From positions 8,615,705 through 8,679,704 of the forward strand of contig CM065334.1 in NCBI GenBank assembly GCA_033032175.1: a stretch of DNA of 64,000 bases, given 5' to 3'. Made by a program: the position numbers and the translations under genes. Within the stretch, counting starts at the first letter, position 1. Each line of letters opens with the position of its first letter. The notes beneath the pieces were generated by a model, which saw nothing but the letters and a program-made list of their open reading frames with translations, was not told where the DNA came from and did no database searches. The stretch is from Saturnia japonica. Its lineage: Eukaryota > Arthropoda > Insecta > Lepidoptera > Saturniidae. Below are positions 44,376 to 54,000 of the stretch, piece after piece.

Positions 44376-44640
44376 ATCTATGAACATTATTTTTAGACAC
44401 GGCATATTAATCCTTAGGAACAAAAGTTACTTTATCACAAAGACAATTTTATGAATTTAAACTTTGCCCTATATAGCATGTTATTTGGACACATAGTTTA
44501 GGAGATAATGGAATTTTAAAATAATTTGTACTTGCGGGAAGTGATGTTTTATGATTATGGTAGACTACACGGGTGCATTGGCAGCGCGGTGTTTGTCGTA
44601 TAAAATTAACAGGAGTGAAACCGTGTGGCACTGTTAGTAC
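44376..44640 (+). mobile_element. Helitron-like family A, 3' half
   Basis: Carries GACACATAGTTTAGGAGATA and GGTGCATTGGCAGCGCGGTG, with a decayed terminus (GGCACTGTTAG). It ends about 100 bases before the gene B acceptor. Confidence 0.55.
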
Positions 44641-44742
44641 TATCATATAGCAAGACGACGCTATTAATATTAATAATATGCCCTTCACAAATGTCATATT
44701 GCAAAGTTTGGTTGATTTTAATTGTAATATTTTTTGTTGCAG

Positions 44743-44763
44743 TTAACTAAATGTTATTAGAAA
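44743..44763 (+). other. Gene B 5' UTR after predicted acceptor
   Basis: TTTTTTGTTGCAG precedes TTAACTAAATG; the acceptor is strong. An in-frame TAA/TAG context upstream supports ATG 44764 as the start. Confidence 0.5.
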
Positions 44764-46353
44764 ATGGAAGAAGTTAGTGTCAAAATAGAAGATGTTACTG
44801 TCAAAATAGAACCTATAGATTATTTTGAGATTGAAGATGGCGAAGCTAAGGATCCATTTTCATTTGATTATAATAGAGATAATTCGAATGATGAATCAAA
44901 TCTTTTTGATATCCGGGATCTTGGAGTATCCCCTAATAAAACTGAGAATTTTACTGAAGAGGATGAGTTTGATGAAAGTGCAGAAGATAGTATCGATGAA
45001 GTACCAGGCACAAACTTAAATAAGCAAATTGATAATAAAGTAGATGAAAAATATTGTCAAATCTCTGACAAAAGCTTCAAAACTAAAGGCAATTTTAAGC
45101 AACACATAAAACATTTGCATTTTGAGGATGATTTCGTCGAGTGCGAAAAATGTAAGCGCAAATTCGAGTCGCACGCGCATCTCAAATCGCACCTGGACTG
45201 CGCTCATCCAAAACCCGGCACAGAGGTGAAATGTGATGAATGTGATAAGGTCTTCATAAATAAGAAAAAGTTGAGCAACCACAAATACTACACTCACGCT
45301 ACGCCAGAAGAGAGAGTTACCTGCAAGATTTGCAAAAAAACTTTTAAGAAGCAGTATAAATTGAATGTTCATATTCGTCAAGTTCACACTTCTGAACGGT
45401 CAGTGTCCTGCGAGACTTGCGGGAAGTCTTACAAGAATGAAATGCTTCTACGTAGGCACGCGAATTGGAGTCACCCAACTGATACAATGAACCACAAATG
45501 TGAAGAATGCGGAAAGGAATTTCCTTCCTGGAAACATTATAATAAGCATAAAGAGAATGTGCACTCTATGCCAGAAGGGTTAAAGTGTGATCTATGTGAA
45601 CGAGTTCTGGCTAACAAAAAATCATTGGCGAGGCACTTGAAAACGCACAGTCTGGGGAAAATCTTTAAACCACCAAAGAAAGGTGCCGAACTGCCCTGCA
45701 CAATATGCGAAAAGAAATTCCCTACTAAAACAGCTCTCTACTGGCATAAGGAAAGAGACCATTCAGAGAGTTACCAGATTACGAAGACTTGCCACATTTG
45801 TTCGAAGGACTTTACTGACCACCACGTCCTCAGGCGTCACTTGGAAGCAGTACATCCTATCGAAACTGCGACTTGTACGGTCTGCAGTAAAACGTTCAAG
45901 TCACCTTCTAATCTAGAGAGTCATATGAGGACTACTCATGCGCCTCCTGAAGCTGCAAAAACTTGCGATGTATGCAAGAAAACGTTCAAATGCGGGATGC
46001 ACTTGCGAATTCATATAAGCGCAGTGCACCCACCAGACGGAGCGGTGGTCTGTGATGTATGCAAAAGGCCCTTCGTCTCCAAAAGATATTTACAGGCGCA
46101 CAAAAAAATCCACGTGAAAAAGAGGGCGTTTGTATGTAACATTTGCGGAAATACGTTCAAGCGAAAAGTTGATGTTGGAAAACACGTGAGAAAAGTCCAC
46201 AAGAGCAAGGAGACTCCAATTTCCCGCTGTTTGAAGTGTAACAGTTATTTTAGTAACGACAATGAGCTGCATCAACATATTCTCAGTTGTACAAAGGGTA
46301 ATGCAGAGAACAAATTTCCAGTTATCAAGATTGAGCATGTTGAGGAGAAATGA
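44764..46353 (+). CDS. Gene B: C2H2 zinc-finger protein, intronless coding region
   Basis: A 529-residue predicted nuclear DNA-binding protein. The N-terminal 95 residues are acidic and contain VKIE twice (6-9, 13-16), the consensus for SUMO attachment; IKIE recurs at 521-524. From about residue 98 there is a degenerate finger (second Cys replaced), then twelve regular C2H2 fingers from C127 (CEKC) through CDEC, CKIC, CETC, CEEC, CDLC, CTIC, CHIC, CTVC, CDVC, CDVC and CNIC. A final C2HC-like finger starts at C489. Linkers between fingers are mostly non-canonical (HPPDGA, HATPEE), unlike the TGEKP type. No ZAD is present in this reading frame. A likely 3' splice site lies at 44741-44742, 21 bases before the start codon, so a 5' non-coding exon is probable. 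The orthologue is not recognised. Confidence 0.93.
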   Translation: MEEVSVKIEDVTVKIEPIDYFEIEDGEAKDPFSFDYNRDNSNDESNLFDIRDLGVSPNKTENFTEEDEFDESAEDSIDEVPGTNLNKQIDNKVDEKYCQISDKSFKTKGNFKQHIKHLHFEDDFVECEKCKRKFESHAHLKSHLDCAHPKPGTEVKCDECDKVFINKKKLSNHKYYTHATPEERVTCKICKKTFKKQYKLNVHIRQVHTSERSVSCETCGKSYKNEMLLRRHANWSHPTDTMNHKCEECGKEFPSWKHYNKHKENVHSMPEGLKCDLCERVLANKKSLARHLKTHSLGKIFKPPKKGAELPCTICEKKFPTKTALYWHKERDHSESYQITKTCHICSKDFTDHHVLRRHLEAVHPIETATCTVCSKTFKSPSNLESHMRTTHAPPEAAKTCDVCKKTFKCGMHLRIHISAVHPPDGAVVCDVCKRPFVSKRYLQAHKKIHVKKRAFVCNICGNTFKRKVDVGKHVRKVHKSKETPISRCLKCNSYFSNDNELHQHILSCTKGNAENKFPVIKIEHVEEK

Positions 46354-46767
46354 TTTATGCTGAAGAGACAACGGAGACTGAATGAAGATCCTGAACAAAA
46401 TCTTACAGTTTGATCTGTATGTATATCTTCACTAGAAGGTGCGTAGTTGGTCCTTAATTTATACCAATTATTCTGGAAGTTCTCGTTTAGTGATCAGTTG
46501 TCACGGTTATTAGGTCCATGCCAACAGAATCTGCAGATTTGCTTAATTTTAAAGTCTTTAATAATACATATAATGTACAAGACTTATCCATCACCGAGTG
46601 GTCCGAATAAGAAGAAAGAGCTGTCATATGTTTTTGCTGGGTGGCTCATTTACATATTGGCATAAAATATGATATATTTATTAATTTTTATGTCAATGAA
46701 TTTCCTTTTTTTTTTACAGTAATAATTAGTTCTCTATACGCGAGGTATACTATCCAAGTCCAATAAG

Positions 46768-46773
46768 AATAAA
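46768..46773 (+). terminator. Candidate poly(A) signal of gene B
   Basis: AATAAA about 415 bases after the stop, followed by T-rich sequence near 46807. Confidence 0.45.
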
Positions 46774-46799
46774 GACTTTTAATAATAAACTTTCGTAAT

Positions 46800-47307
46800 A
46801 AAAAGTTTTTTTTTTTTTCAAAATAATATTTCAATCGAAAATATCACACAATTATATACACCAGTGATAACAAAAGAATTGTTTTTTTTTTATTACAAAA
46901 CTATATTATTAATAGTGTGTATTGCTAATTAATTAAATAATGAACTTTGGAATGATTTTATAATTATCATATACCTGAGGATTTTTTTAAAAGTGAAATA
47001 GTTTTTGATGTTTGAAAAATCTGTATTTAGGATTTGGTACTTCCCGTATACAAAGTTATTTTAATGAACTCGCTCGTTTTAGCGACATCTGTAACAATAT
47101 TCCAATGATGTTAAAATGAATATATTTTGTTTTAAATGCATCTTTTGATTTTCCTTTATCTTCACGCAGTTCCCATAATAAAGAAAGCAGAAACAACCAT
47201 CACTTCAAAATTCTTTCAAGTGTAATAGTAATATTTTTATTAAACCTGAAAAAAAATTCCTGATGCAGGAAAACATCTTCCCAAAAGAAGGGCATTTAAG
47301 AGAAAAA
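46800..47307. other. AT-rich spacer
   Basis: Homopolymer-rich intergenic sequence downstream of gene B; no gene seen. Confidence 0.4.
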
Positions 47308-47553
47308 TTGTGCGTCTCCGGACGCTTGACAGAAGTGATAACTTTAACTAATCAAAAAGAAAGAAAAAACCAGACGAAAGAGAGAAATGAAAGCCGAGAA
47401 TTCAAACCTAGGACTCCGACCTTAGCAATCACTCTTACGACCGCTAGGCTACGAGCGTGTTGTTAGAATTTACTGAAACTATGCTACTATTAATGGCGCC
47501 GTAACGCGTTACGTTACAAAGCGGATTACCCTCCCATAAGAAGTTGTCACTTC
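47308..47553. mobile_element. TIR element family H, copy 2, with tRNA-like SINE piece
   Basis: Left GACAGAAGTGATAACTT and right AAGAAGTTGTCACTTC are imperfect inverted repeats, with GGCGCCGTAACGCGTTACGT inside, as at 23795-24115. The middle (47390-47465), read on the minus strand, has TAGCCTAGCGGTCGTAAG and GGTTTGAATTC, which look like A and B boxes of a tRNA-derived SINE. Confidence 0.5.
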
Positions 47554-47759
47554 CAAAATCCATTTCTACATTATGAGTTTTTGAAGCGCTCAAAATTCCT
47601 CATTCACAGGTGTGTGTACTGTGTATATAGAGTAAGTTTGACGGGGGTCACAAATTAAGCTTTCTAGACGAATTAATGTCGAACACGTTACAAAATTAAT
47701 AGAATTTTCATCAATCATTGAAAATCTTGATATCGTGCGTCTGTTAGTGATTGTGTAAC

Positions 47760-47890
47760 TGCTGAAAAACGACCAATTGAGCTCATATTCACATAATTTG
47801 TTTTATCGAGACGATGGTTTATAGTTATGTTAGGATACGATAGGTGGCGCTGTAGTCGAGCCGTTAACTTAACCGAAAGAGAAGAACGTC
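47760..47890 (+). repeat. Interspersed repeat family G, copy 1
   Basis: ATTGAGCTCATATT, GATGGTTTATAG and CGATAGGTGGCGCT recur in order at 60600-60690. Confidence 0.5.
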
Positions 47891-48249
47891 TGCCAGATTT
47901 GGAGGAAAGGAAGGGAATATGCTAAACCACTTTTAGCTAGGCTTAAATATTAAATCTGTATTTTTATCTATGTAGTATATGCTAGACCTTCCTTTTACAA
48001 AAGAACGGAACGCACAACTGCCAACACCACTCTGCCGATAACTGACAGCTGCGCAACGCACCGCTATGATTTTAAGCTGTAAAAAAAGTGTATCAGTTAT
48101 TGTTTAGGCTAGAATTGTGCAAAGCGGCATCATGTCCTTGAACATGAATATTCTTGACTTTCTCTTTGTCCCTTCCCTGTTCTCTTGTCTTCAATATTCA
48201 AGGCTTTATTATAAAAAACTCAACACATTTAAATAGTCCATCGTTAGGC

Positions 48250-48820
48250 ACTATATTTATATTACCTTCTCTCGTCCTTCTTGCGACAATCGAATCCCAT
48301 GCTGAAAAAAACGCTCATCTTTTGAAGCAATCCACAAATCGATTCAAATCATGACTTCTTAATATGACACAGAAATACTGGTCACCCCAGGCCGTGTGCC
48401 ATTGATCGAAACATGTAATAGTCAGAAGGAGCAACGTCTGGAGAATACGGCGGGTAAAATAGAACCTCTCATTTCAAAGTGTCCAAGTACGTTTTGACCA
48501 CTTTCGCAACATAGGGCCGAGCAGCGACTTGCTGCGAAATCACTCTATAGTGTCTTTCGCTGTATTGCAGGCTTTTTGTCTTTCCAACTTCGGCTAAACG
48601 CATAAATTGCGTTCGATATGATCCCCTGAGATTGTTTCAGATGGGTTTTATTAGGTCATAATGACCCTAGAGCCGTGGATATTCGGTTTGGCCGTCAACG
48701 TGGAAGCATGTCTATGATATCTTTAGTTCTTTCACTTATAGTGTGCTCTCCATAAGTGTTTGAGAGCATTCGGTTAGCCTCAGCTGTAATTTCTTTGTAT
48801 TTAATGGTCGAAATTCGACC
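48250..48820 (-). pseudogene. Mariner transposase fragment
   Basis: On the minus strand, broken frames give KVVKTYLDTLK, YPPYSPDVAPSDYYMFRSMA and FFQHGIRL, the C-terminal catalytic part of a mariner transposase. The aspartate of SPDVAPSDY is retained, but stops interrupt the frame. The N-terminal half is largely lost. Confidence 0.8.
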
Positions 48821-48829
48821 AGCGACATT

Positions 48830-49125
48830 ATAATCATAGACTATTTTCTGTTTGAGATTTGCAGTATGAACCTAAACCATTAATATTATATCACTTGCTG
48901 TCACTTTTCATTGAGTGACAATGGCAATATTTTGGAGTGTATCAAGTTATATGCCACTGGTCGGGTTAGGATTCCCAGTATTAATTAATTTAATTTAATA
49001 TATTACAAACGGATATTATAGATAAATTTTAGCTTTCTGCACTCCTATTTCTTCAGTTTATATGGATAAACTTTAACCACGTCAAATCTCGCAGACTTCC
49101 GTGCACGCAAATACACTTAAAAAGG
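48830..49125 (-). repeat. Interspersed repeat family E, copy 2
   Basis: The reverse complement of 21160-21443 and 61985-62333. It adjoins the mariner fragment, which raises the possibility that family E is mariner-flank sequence. Confidence 0.6.
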
Positions 49126-49835
49126 AGTCCGAAGTTTTCTTCTCACGTATTAATATAATGTTGATTAAAAAAATTAATTAAGAATTCCCATAAATGTCGA
49201 GAATTTGGATCATATACTGACATTTTTAATAGCAAATAACTTTATGATATAAACACAAATCGACCACTAGTGCTATAAGCTTATGTTAAAAAAAATACCT
49301 AAAAATACTACATACCCCTTACCGCTAAGGTCACCTACAAAACGATGGGACTAAAGTTGTGTAAGTACCTAATATTATCAATAAAATTGTATTATTTATT
49401 TGCATATCTAGAATTATACTTTTCGTCCTACAGAAAAAAATCAGAAACGGGATCTGGTGCCAAATACATTTTCAAGTAGTTGATTTGAACCTATTCTAAT
49501 AATTCCAATTCAAATTCTACAAAAAGTATTTTTGTCTCTTCTCGAACATTCTTAATCTAGAAGCTCCCCACTATGTAGACGTATCGACCGATTCCAAATG
49601 AAACAATAGACAAATTTTTAAATAATTTTTTATTACATTCACACACGTTAACGGCGGGCCTCACGCACCGCTCAGTCTGTGCTTCGATTTCAGCGTCCAA
49701 AGACAAAGGAAGCATGTTTTAATATCACGCATTTTACAGGCAATTTTCCCAAGGGAGCCACCATCTTGTTAAAGCATTGCTTGAACTTTGAAGATTAAAC
49801 AAAAAATAATTTATTCATTTGACATAACATATATA
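49126..49835. other. AT-rich spacer
   Basis: No gene seen; a piece of repeat D (GCCACCATCTTGTT) lies near 49757. Confidence 0.35.
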
Positions 49836-50077
49836 CAGTTACCGGGTGTAAATAATGCACATCAAGCTAAAGAGGGAAGAGATAATCGACTACTTTCGGA
49901 TTCGTAGAGCGTCGTCCCTTTCACTCAGTGTACATTATGTGTTGCGTTTTATCGCTTTCCTGGGAGATACCGGACTGTTAGTGCACCGTGTGCGACAGAG
50001 ACTACGCTCTACGAATCCGAAAGTAGTCAATTATCTCCCTCTTTAGCTTGATGTGCATTATTTACACCCGGTAACTG
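49836..50077. mobile_element. Hairpin MITE with about 78-bp terminal inverted repeats
   Basis: Begins CAGTTACCGGGTGTAAATAA and ends with its reverse complement. The arms stay nearly perfectly paired through GGATTCGTAGAGCGT (about 49910), with one 3-base indel and a few mismatches, around a loop of about 85 bases. It is flanked by TA on both sides, as for Tc1/mariner insertions. The 63-codon open frame across it is incidental. Confidence 0.88.
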
Positions 50078-50229
50078 TATATATATTACATTGACATTTA
50101 AATAAAAAGAAGAACAATGCAAAAATGCTCAAACAGTTTCTTAATGAACAATTTTGATTCTGAACAAGAAAAATAACACTGACAAAGAGAAATAAAAATA
50201 AAAACTATATTTAAGTAAACAAGGAGTGT

Positions 50230-50897
50230 AGTAAGCGCGCGAGTTGAATGCAGAGTTCATGAATTCGATAGTGCTGTCAGCTAATTAGAATTATTACTGT
50301 CGATAGATAATGAGGATGTTGAAAAATATCAATGTTGTATTTTTTTTTGTAATGGATATACTCAACAAATTGGCTATATTATAATTTGAAAAATTAATTT
50401 ATTACTCATAAAAATGTCGGTAGTTTTACACAAAGTATACAAAATTACCTTACACGGGTGCGTTGGCGATGTTTGTCGTATAAAATTATCACGTGTGAAA
50501 CCGTGGGCCATAGCTAAGTAATGAATAAAAAAAGACAGTTAATAATTTATCGGACATTTTTATCAGTTAATTCACGAAGAGAAATCATACAGTAAAAATT
50601 AATATGTGAAATGTAATCAGTATCAGATTAATTTTTCGCCGTTCCCCGGTCTTGGCGATGAATAAAAAAAAATTTTTTTTTGTAACAGAAGTTGATGGAC
50701 TCGGTTCAACCATTTTAAAAACAAACAATAACACGGCGTCGCAACTTGAGTAACTTATTAACGCGTTCTGTAAGTATACGATAGTTATCGACAAAACTAA
50801 CATCACTAAAGTAGGACGCGTGAGACGTGCGGACGGCAGGGGAGATGCTCGCGCTTTTCATTTCAGACCCCGACTGCATTCAACTCACGCGCTTATT
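50230..50897. mobile_element. Possible TIR element with TAAGCGCG-AGTTGAATGCAG ends
   Basis: TAAGCGCGCGAGTTGAATGC at 50231 is matched in reverse complement at 50873-50897 (GCATTCAACTCACGCGCTTA). A family A Helitron-like 3' end (50443-50517) lies inside. No transposase is seen. Confidence 0.45.
50443..50517 (+). repeat. Helitron-like family A 3'-end fragment
   Basis: Contains ACACGGGTGCGTTGGCGATG, GTTTGTCGTATAAAATTA and GTGTGAAACCGTGG, the last 75 bases of the family, with a decayed CTAG (GCTAAG). Confidence 0.5.
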
Positions 50898-50944
50898 ATA
50901 GTTCGATATCTCAACGTGACGTATACGAGTGGGGAGTGACGTGG

Positions 50945-51058
50945 TCAGGCGGGGGGCTGGTAGAACGTGTCGCAGCCCTGCATCGGCTGCACGGCCCACT
51001 CCAACTGCCCCGTCTCCTGCTTGGGTTCCGTCGGAGCTGGCTGCGGGGTGCCCTTCGT
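50945..51058 (-). CDS. Gene C terminal exon with stop codon
   Basis: 38 codons including the stop: GC-rich coding-like sequence ([33 protein letters not shown]) in AT-rich surroundings. The acceptor is TTGTACCAG|ACG and the phase matches the upstream donor. It could be one of two alternative ends. Confidence 0.72.
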   Translation of the reverse strand, partial: TKGTPQPAPTEPKQETGQLEWAVQPMQGCDTFYQPPA

Positions 51059-54000
51059 CTGGTACAACATCGATAGTCCACGTTAAACATTATTTTTTGG
51101 AGTTTACTTTATAAGATTGGATTTCTATATAAGAAATATTATGAAGAGTGAAATTTATAAAAAGCGTTACGTTTTCTGTCATGTGGTAAAAAATGGCAAA
51201 CCCAATTAATGGCGTAATGGAAGCCATTTTGTGTCGCTAAAACAGTCATATACCGTGACAGACGTCAGGAACGGATCTTCTCAGCGGCCGGACAGTATTT
51301 TTATTTTTGACATCAACTTAGATAAACGCCTTAAATGGACTCCGAGAGCTAAACGCGCAGACAGCAAGACTAATTGAGGGTAGAATTAATGAAAAATATA
51401 TTTTAAGGAGGACCAGTTGTAACAGCAACATTACAATTCAACAAGATACATTATTAAAAAGGAAACAAAAATCTTGAGTATATAAATTAATTTTACTATT
51501 TTTGCTTTTTATTATAATCTCAGACGTGGGTAGTACTTAAATGTTATAAAGCCTATGTCACTTCCACAATTAAGACGAATCTAACGACACCTCGTATGCT
51601 AAAATCCATCAAGGCGTTTAGGCTACAGAGCGTGCCAAACAAATATACATACATACATTCGAAAAATATAGCCCTCCTTATTTATTTATATCAAGGTAAA
51701 AATAAAATAATGCATGTTTTTTGTTATAGTCAGGTTTTTTGGTTCCTTTTTAACAGACTTCAGTAAAATACGGGACGTTACGCAATTAGAAATATATATA
51801 TAATATTTTTATAAATGTTTGGTCCATAAATTCTTTGTTCTTTTGTTGTTAGACAGGGGAAACTTTAAGGGAAGTCTCATTTTAATTTCACTGACATTGG
51901 ACTTCAACTTCGAAGACACAACACAACAATCCTTAAAATCATTGATCTATACAATTAACATAATTGAAGTGTCTGTTTGTAATGTTAAAATAACAGTTTT
52001 TTACTAAATGCTTTCATATGATAGTATATAAATATTATACCTATAACATAACACCCATTTTTTAAATTATTGCCCGTCTGTTTGTTCCCGGGTAATCTCC
52101 GAAACGGTTGGACCGATTTTGACGAGACTTTCACTGGCAGATAGCTGATGCTAAGGAGTAACTTAGGTTACTCTTATTTTACAAAAAGAATTAAGGTTCC
52201 TCGAAAATGCAAGAACTTAAATGGCCTATGCTGAGTACATAAGAGATATAGCAAATTAATGTACTACGTAATTGTAGACATTAATTGTTAATGTATAGAT
52301 AGAATTGTTAGAATTGTTAATTGTTAGAATATTATCAAATATAATGTACAAGTAGCGCCATCTATGAGACATTAAATAAAACAGTCTGTATGAAACCGCC
52401 AACCAACGACTTTTATTAAAATAGACCTACAAAAAAGCCCGGGAGAGTATACATCTATCTTCTAAGGAACACCCACATAAGCATTTTTGGATTACTCGGT
52501 TGATAGTATTAGATATAAATGGTTGATGACATACGTGTTTAGCGTTCCTTTTGATGTTCAGATGAACAAGCTTGAAATGCGTGCGCATCGCGGCCCGCTG
52601 CGAAAACGTGCGCTGGCAGAGGTCGCAGTGGAAGGGTTTCTCGCCGGTGTGCGTGCGCACGTGGTTCGTGAGCACGCTCTTCCCGCGGAACGCCTTCCCG
52701 CACGTGTGGCAGACGTGACGCGCGGGCGGACGTCGCCCGGCGTGTACGCTGGACACGTGCTTAGCGAGCGAGCCGGCGGACGCGAGCGTCGCACCGCACT
52801 CGGGACACGCGTGCGCGCGCACCCCCTCGTGCTGGATGCGGGTGTGCCGCCACAGCTTCTCGTCGCTCTCGAAACGCTTGTGGCAGGTCACGCATTCGAA
52901 CCTGCATATTTACAAAGAGATTCCTCTCTACTTAAAGCAACTCAACTCGTGAAATATCTAGAACATTTTTGTCAATGTGCCAGCAACCTTGGAACCAGTC
53001 GGTTTAGTGGGTGACAATGGCAAAAGACCCGACGGTATGACTCTCATGCCTTGGAAGATGGGCCGGGCCTTAGTAAGGGATGCCACATGCGTAGATACTT
53101 TGGCACCGTCCCATCTTCCAGCTACTTCTTCAAAGGCTGGCGCAGCAGCTTCCTCAGTAGAAGACCTCAAAAGCTACATATTTCTACTCTCTGGAGTATG
53201 TTAATTATCAAAATACAGTGTAAATTCTTTATAACGTTATCCTCTATAAGGATAAACTCCCTATAACGTTGAAGTGAGCCCAACTTGGTTGGTTTGCGTT
53301 AAACCCACATATTGAAACACTCTTTATAGCGATACGCCATTCTCTATTACGAAGAAATGTGTAGGAAGACGATTCCACCACATATCTAGATATGAATAGA
53401 ATACATAAAATAATACAAAACAAGTACTGGCATAGCAAAAAACGTCAGACAAAGTTATCAGACTATATGTGTAAACAATAATTTATAAGCATTTATTATC
53501 TAACACATACATATTAAAAATTCTTGTTAATTTGGTTGTTTTTTTGTTCACTCCATATAACGACAAAAAATGCTCAGTCCCTTGAGTTTCGTTATAAAGA
53601 GTTTACACTGTATATACAATATGTGTAAAAAATCCGGTCGGATACGTGGTGGTTTTATAAGGTATCGAGACTATATTCTGTTTGTTATTTATCTCAGATT
53701 ATAAGTAAAAAAAATTACCCCTAATAAAATATTTAAAAAAAAAAAAGTTATCGCGTTTTATAAATTTGCTAAATTTTAGGGAAACTTGATATGTTAATTT
53801 TATATCGCAATAACATTTTTATTTTCATAATAAATAAAAAAAAATTAATTTTTTTTTTTTTTGGTAATGTCATTGGGGTACCTATATACCCTTTTCGGAT
53901 ACGCCGGTTTTTTTTTTTTTTGATACATATTGTATATTATCTAGGAGAAAATCACAGCCAAATAATCTTGTGTTTGTGGTCCTGCTTGGAGGGGGGGGGG

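Noticed and set aside
45016..45387. 123-codon hydrophobic-looking frame on the minus strand
   Set aside because: Exact antisense of gene B zinc fingers; hydrophobicity comes from the complement of Lys/Glu codons.
49855..50046. 63-codon frame inside the hairpin MITE
   Set aside because: It spans both inverted arms, so the apparent protein is palindromic by construction.
52487..53014. 175-codon open frame on the plus strand
   Set aside because: Antisense to the gene C finger exon; the minus strand has four clear C2H2 fingers and splice sites.
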